Shown piece by piece: positions 61,082-64,000 of a DNA stretch of 64,000 nt. The notes below the pieces were generated by a model. It did not search any database and was not told where the DNA came from. It saw only the letters and a list, made by a program, of their open reading frames with translations. Positions within the stretch are counted from its first letter, which is position 1; each line of letters starts with the position of its first letter. Made by a program: the position numbers and the translations under genes. Source of the stretch: Gemmatimonadaceae bacterium (GTDB lineage: Bacteria; Gemmatimonadota; Gemmatimonadetes; Gemmatimonadales; Gemmatimonadaceae); NCBI GenBank assembly GCA_020851035.1, contig JADZDM010000005.1, forward strand, positions 527,049 through 591,048, written 5' to 3'.

Positions 61082-62638
61082 ATGACCGGACGGATCGGCG
61101 GGGCGGTGGCGGGGCTGGCGCGGGCCGGTACGAGGGGCGGGCTCCGTCCGTGGCTGCTGGGTGCCGCCCTCTGGCTGGTGCCGGTGGCCGGTGTGCTCGG
61201 CGCCCAGCCCGTGCCGTGTGCGCGGTTCGACGTGCCCTGGTGGATGCTCACCGCCACCCGCTTCCTGCAGACCAGCGGCAGCGGGCCCCGCACCAGCGGG
61301 GCCACCTTCGACCGGCACTACGTGGACCGCCGGGTGCTCCGTCGCACGGCCACTGGGTATCGTCTGGAGCTGCGACGCATCCGGCTGGGACTGTCGGACC
61401 TGCCGGCGCAGGTGGTGGTGGAGTACGCGCCCAGCGGCGCCGTGGTGCGGATCACCGGTGATGTGGAGGCGCTGGCGAAGGACGTCGCGCCGCTGACCAT
61501 GAAGCCCTGTGCCGCCCTGCAGTCCGGCGTCACCTGGCCCGACCTCGGTGGTCGCAGCGACACCCTGCGGACGCCGCTGCAGCGGAGCATCACGCGGTCG
61601 GTGGCGGCGCGACCCGTGACGGTCGGGGCGATCGATTCGCTGGGTGGCCGGCTGGCGGTGGTCGAGGCGCGGCGGTACGTGACGGACACCGCGCGGGGCG
61701 ACCTCACGCGGCAGCGACCCAACCAGCCGGCGGAGATCCTGCACCCCTGGACCGTCCTCTCGGGCGACGAGGTGGAGCGCCAGTTCGTGCGGGTGCAGGA
61801 CGGGATGGTGCTGTTCCGGGAGCGGGTGCGTCACCTGGCGGGTCGCGGCTGGGTGCCGCCGCACGACGTGAAGGACACCGTGCAGATCCGGGTGGAGTCG
61901 CGGACCGTGGAGCGGATCGTGGACTCCGCGTCGGCGGATCTCGTGCTGGCGTTCTCGCGGCGTGGTGAGCGCAGCGTGAGTGCCACCACGCGCGACACCG
62001 TGGCGCTGCACTATCGCGAGTGGCGTGGTGACACGCTGGTGCTGCGCCAGTTCCGGCGCAGCGGGGCGCGTGACGAGCTGCGCACCGTGTGGCGTGACTC
62101 GCTGCTGGTGGGTGTGACGTTGGTGCAGCCTGGCACCGCGTTGCAGGACCCCGGCCCGATCCGGCGTGTGCTGGTGGTGGCGGACGGCGCCCTGCACGAC
62201 TCCGGATCGCGGGAGCCGAAGGTGTCGCTGCCGTCGAACCCCTGGTCGATCGCGCTGGACGGGTACGAGGACGTGCTGGCGCCGGCGCTGCTGGGGGTGC
62301 CTGCCGACTCGGTGCCGCACCGCTTCTCGATGTACGGTATGCAGGGTGACAGCGGGGCCTGGCTGCACTGGAACGTGAGCGTGTTGCCGCGTGGGGCCGT
62401 GCGCGTGGCGCGGTTCACGACGTTGCAGCAGCAGTGGGTGGGGTCGGTGATCTTCACGCCCACCGGTGAGCTGCTGCTGATGAACTTCGGCGGCCAGGCC
62501 GGCGCGACGCGGCTCCCGGCTTCCGGGACGCGGCTGGAGGCGTTGCTGGAGCAGCAGCGCGGGATCGTGTCGCGCGAGGACATGATCCCGCCGGGCGCCG
62601 CGCCGCCGTCGTCAGCGCGTCCGGCCTCCGTGCCGTAG
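61082..62638 (+). CDS. Exported protein of unknown function
   Basis: A 518-residue secreted protein. GGAGG lies six bases before ATG 61082. The N-terminus has a long signal peptide ending near AGVLGAQPVPC. The mature part is beta-rich, with two Cys that may pair (VPCARFDVPWWMLTATRF and TMKPCAALQSG). The segment ILHPWTVLSGDEVERQFVRV repeats a charged/aromatic alternation. It ends in a short Pro/Ala/Ser linker (GAAPPSSARPASVP). I recognise no family. Preceded by a terminator, so an independent unit, and possibly cotranscribed with the HEAT gene 97 bases on. Confidence 0.75.
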   Translation: MTGRIGGAVAGLARAGTRGGLRPWLLGAALWLVPVAGVLGAQPVPCARFDVPWWMLTATRFLQTSGSGPRTSGATFDRHYVDRRVLRRTATGYRLELRRIRLGLSDLPAQVVVEYAPSGAVVRITGDVEALAKDVAPLTMKPCAALQSGVTWPDLGGRSDTLRTPLQRSITRSVAARPVTVGAIDSLGGRLAVVEARRYVTDTARGDLTRQRPNQPAEILHPWTVLSGDEVERQFVRVQDGMVLFRERVRHLAGRGWVPPHDVKDTVQIRVESRTVERIVDSASADLVLAFSRRGERSVSATTRDTVALHYREWRGDTLVLRQFRRSGARDELRTVWRDSLLVGVTLVQPGTALQDPGPIRRVLVVADGALHDSGSREPKVSLPSNPWSIALDGYEDVLAPALLGVPADSVPHRFSMYGMQGDSGAWLHWNVSVLPRGAVRVARFTTLQQQWVGSVIFTPTGELLLMNFGGQAGATRLPASGTRLEALLEQQRGIVSREDMIPPGAAPPSSARPASVP

Positions 62639-62734
62639 TCGCGGGACGGCGTCGCGGCGGTCGCTGGCGGAGGGTGTTCGTGGTGGTGGCGCTGGTGGTG
62701 GCGAGTGGTGGAACCCAGACCAGGACGTGGACGA

Positions 62735-63505
62735 ATGGTGCATGCCACCCCACTGGCCGCGTGGTCGGCCAGCCTGCTGCACAGGGAGAAGAACGTGCGC
62801 ATCGAGGCGGCGCTGGAGCTCGGCAAGCTGGCCGATCCGGCGGCGGTGCCGGTGCTCGTGTCGCGGCTGGGCGTGGAGCCCGACTTCTTCGTGGGTGAGA
62901 ACGTCGTGTGGGCGCTGGTGCGCATCGGCGCGCCGTCGGTGCTGCCGGTGATCGCGGTGTTCCAGCGCGGCGCGCCGGCGGCGCGGGTGCATGCCGCGCA
63001 CGCCCTTGGCAAGCTGGGCGACGCGCGGGCGGTGCCGGCGCTGCTGGCCGGCCTGCGCGACGACGACGCGGCGGTGGTGCAGAAGGTGGTCTGCTCCCTG
63101 GGCACCCTGCGTGACGTGCGGGCGTTGCCGCCGCTGGTGGCGATGCTGGCCGAGGGTGGTGGCAGCGGGGAGCTGCGCGGCACGCTGAGTGATGCCGTGG
63201 CGGCGTTCGGTGTCGCGGCGGTGCCGGCGCTGGCCTCGCTGCTGGACGCGCTGCGTGGCGACCGGGCCGGCGTGGCGGTGCGGGTGGAGGTGGTGGAGAT
63301 CCTGGGGCAGTTGGGTGTCGAGGCGGCGGTGGCGCCGCTGGCGGCAGCGCTGGAGGATGTGGACTGGGAGGTGCGGTTCGCGGCGGTGAATGCGCTCCGA
63401 CGCGTGGATGACGCGGGGGTGGTGCACCTGCTGGCGCCGCTGCTGCGGGACGGGCATCCGCATGTGAGTGCGCTGGCGGCGCGGGTGGTGCGGGAGCTCA
63501 CGTGA
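62735..63505 (+). CDS. HEAT/PBS-lyase-like repeat protein
   Basis: A 256-residue all-helical protein with six or seven HEAT repeats of about 31 residues (RIEAALELGKLADPAAVPVL, HAAHALGKLGDARAVPALLA, VEVVEILGQLGVEAAVAPLA, AAVNALRRVDDAGVVHLLAP). ATG 62735 is chosen because an AGGA lies 10 bases upstream and the preceding in-frame GTG codons have none; a GTG at 62705 is an alternative start. HEAT proteins of this kind are scaffolds or phycobilisome-lyase-like, and the partner here is unknown. Confidence 0.85.
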   Translation: MVHATPLAAWSASLLHREKNVRIEAALELGKLADPAAVPVLVSRLGVEPDFFVGENVVWALVRIGAPSVLPVIAVFQRGAPAARVHAAHALGKLGDARAVPALLAGLRDDDAAVVQKVVCSLGTLRDVRALPPLVAMLAEGGGSGELRGTLSDAVAAFGVAAVPALASLLDALRGDRAGVAVRVEVVEILGQLGVEAAVAPLAAALEDVDWEVRFAAVNALRRVDDAGVVHLLAPLLRDGHPHVSALAARVVRELT

Positions 63506-64000
63506 CGCCGGGTGGCGGCGGGGGCGCGGCATGGGGCCGCGGGTGCGCGGACCGACGGCGTTGCCACGCGGGGGCGTGTCGGGCTGCGGCGCTCAGTGCC
63601 GTGTTGGTGGGTGACGCGTGATCCCGGCGGGGGTGGGGTGCCCGTGGCGGATGCTCGGCGCCGTTTGGGGGAAAGGCGGCGATCTCCGCGGTCCATCCGG
63701 CGGGGGGATCGGCGGTCGGGATGGCGTAAGTCGTTCGCGGGCGGGCGGTTCCGGTGCATGGAGCGGGTAGCGTTCGGGAGGTTATGCCGCGGAGAAGTGG
63801 CGGCATAACACTGGCGGGGCGGTGATCTGCGGGGGCAGTATTAGGGACGCATTAGGATCGTGCGGTACAATTCTCGTTAGCGCGCGTAGTGAAGCACGAG
63901 GGTTGTGGATTCCGTGCGCGTGCAGGCCTCGGTGGCATGGTGTGGGTGCACGCTCGCACCGCGGGTGCGCGACGGCTGGATGGCCAGGGTGTTCGCGGGC
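63506..64000. other. Gene-poor GC-skewed end of window with a palindrome
   Basis: I see no convincing gene in this 495-base stretch. At 63781-63809 there is a perfect ten-base inverted repeat (GTTATGCCGC and GCGGCATAAC, nine-base loop), which may be a repeat end or regulatory site. A TACAAT at 63866-63871 is a possible -10, but no -35 supports it. A gene starting beyond the window could use it. Confidence 0.5.

Noticed and set aside
63781..63809. Integron attC site
   Set aside because: The palindrome lacks the expected RYYYAAC/GTTRRRY core pair and there is no cassette or integrase visible.

Overview
The window is GC-rich, gene-dense DNA, and I read it as chromosomal DNA from an environmental Gram-negative bacterium, most likely Gemmatimonadota. 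This is an inference from the gene mix: secreted DUF5916 beta-barrel, BTAD/TPR regulator, secreted amidohydrolase and PIG-L deacetylase, many lipoproteins and CACGGAG-type intergenic repeats. No rRNA, tRNA, CRISPR array or transposase gene is visible.

Region 1 (1-26761, all plus strand) is the distal half of an extracellular contractile injection system (eCIS, phage-tail-like particle). In order it encodes gpD-like hub (cut by the window edge), gpV spike base, PAAR-like tip, gp25 wedge, a large J-type baseplate protein, a beta-propeller/tail-protein-I fusion, three consecutive fibre-like proteins sharing one N-terminal anchor motif but carrying different C-terminal modules (collagen-like, Gly/Cys-rich, tail-fibre repeats plus a G2-peptidase-like end), a short coiled-coil protein, a CIS tape-measure-like protein, an Afp15-like AAA+ ATPase, then a 2400-residue protein with annexin-like repeats, a long hydrophobic segment and a PD-(D/E)XK-type nuclease motif. 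Two small genes follow it, one of unknown family and one HEAT-like plus FGE-sulfatase-like. Most genes overlap by ATGA or are spaced by a few bases, so they look like one transcription unit. Sheath and tube genes must lie upstream of the window. The giant protein is the best candidate for the cargo or effector.

Region 2 (26857-40904) is a mixed housekeeping and accessory stretch: small lipoprotein, DUF5916 outer-membrane protein, serine/threonine dehydratase-like enzyme, DinB-like protein, ArsC/Spx-like protein, membrane protein, a 42-bp tandem repeat ending in a perfect hairpin, a THUMP-type RNA methyltransferase, a BTAD-TPR regulator, two lipoproteins, a HTH/nucleotidyltransferase pair flanked by 55-bp direct repeats, and a 50-residue DUF2256 gene.

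Region 3 (41000-51910) holds sucA (2-oxoglutarate dehydrogenase E1) with a histone-H1-like basic tail, a secreted PIG-L deacetylase, a GH95 glycosidase converging on it with a 50-bp overlap, a MmcQ/YjbR-like gene, an exported amidohydrolase and a small exported protein.

Region 4 (51911-55500) is rich in repeats: two near-identical same-orientation MITE-like elements with 33-bp terminal inverted repeats bracket a GNAT gene, and there are several short tandem arrays plus a second copy of the dispersed hairpin repeat. Rhomboid protease, DUF3224 and 5'(3')-deoxyribonucleotidase-like genes follow.

Region 5 (55660-64000) contains a membrane protein, a type II NADH dehydrogenase preceded by a perfect Rex-type operator, a hybrid histidine kinase with a clear leaderless promoter, a REC-ANTAR regulator followed by a good terminator, an exported protein of unknown function and a HEAT-repeat protein. 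The last 495 bases show no convincing gene.
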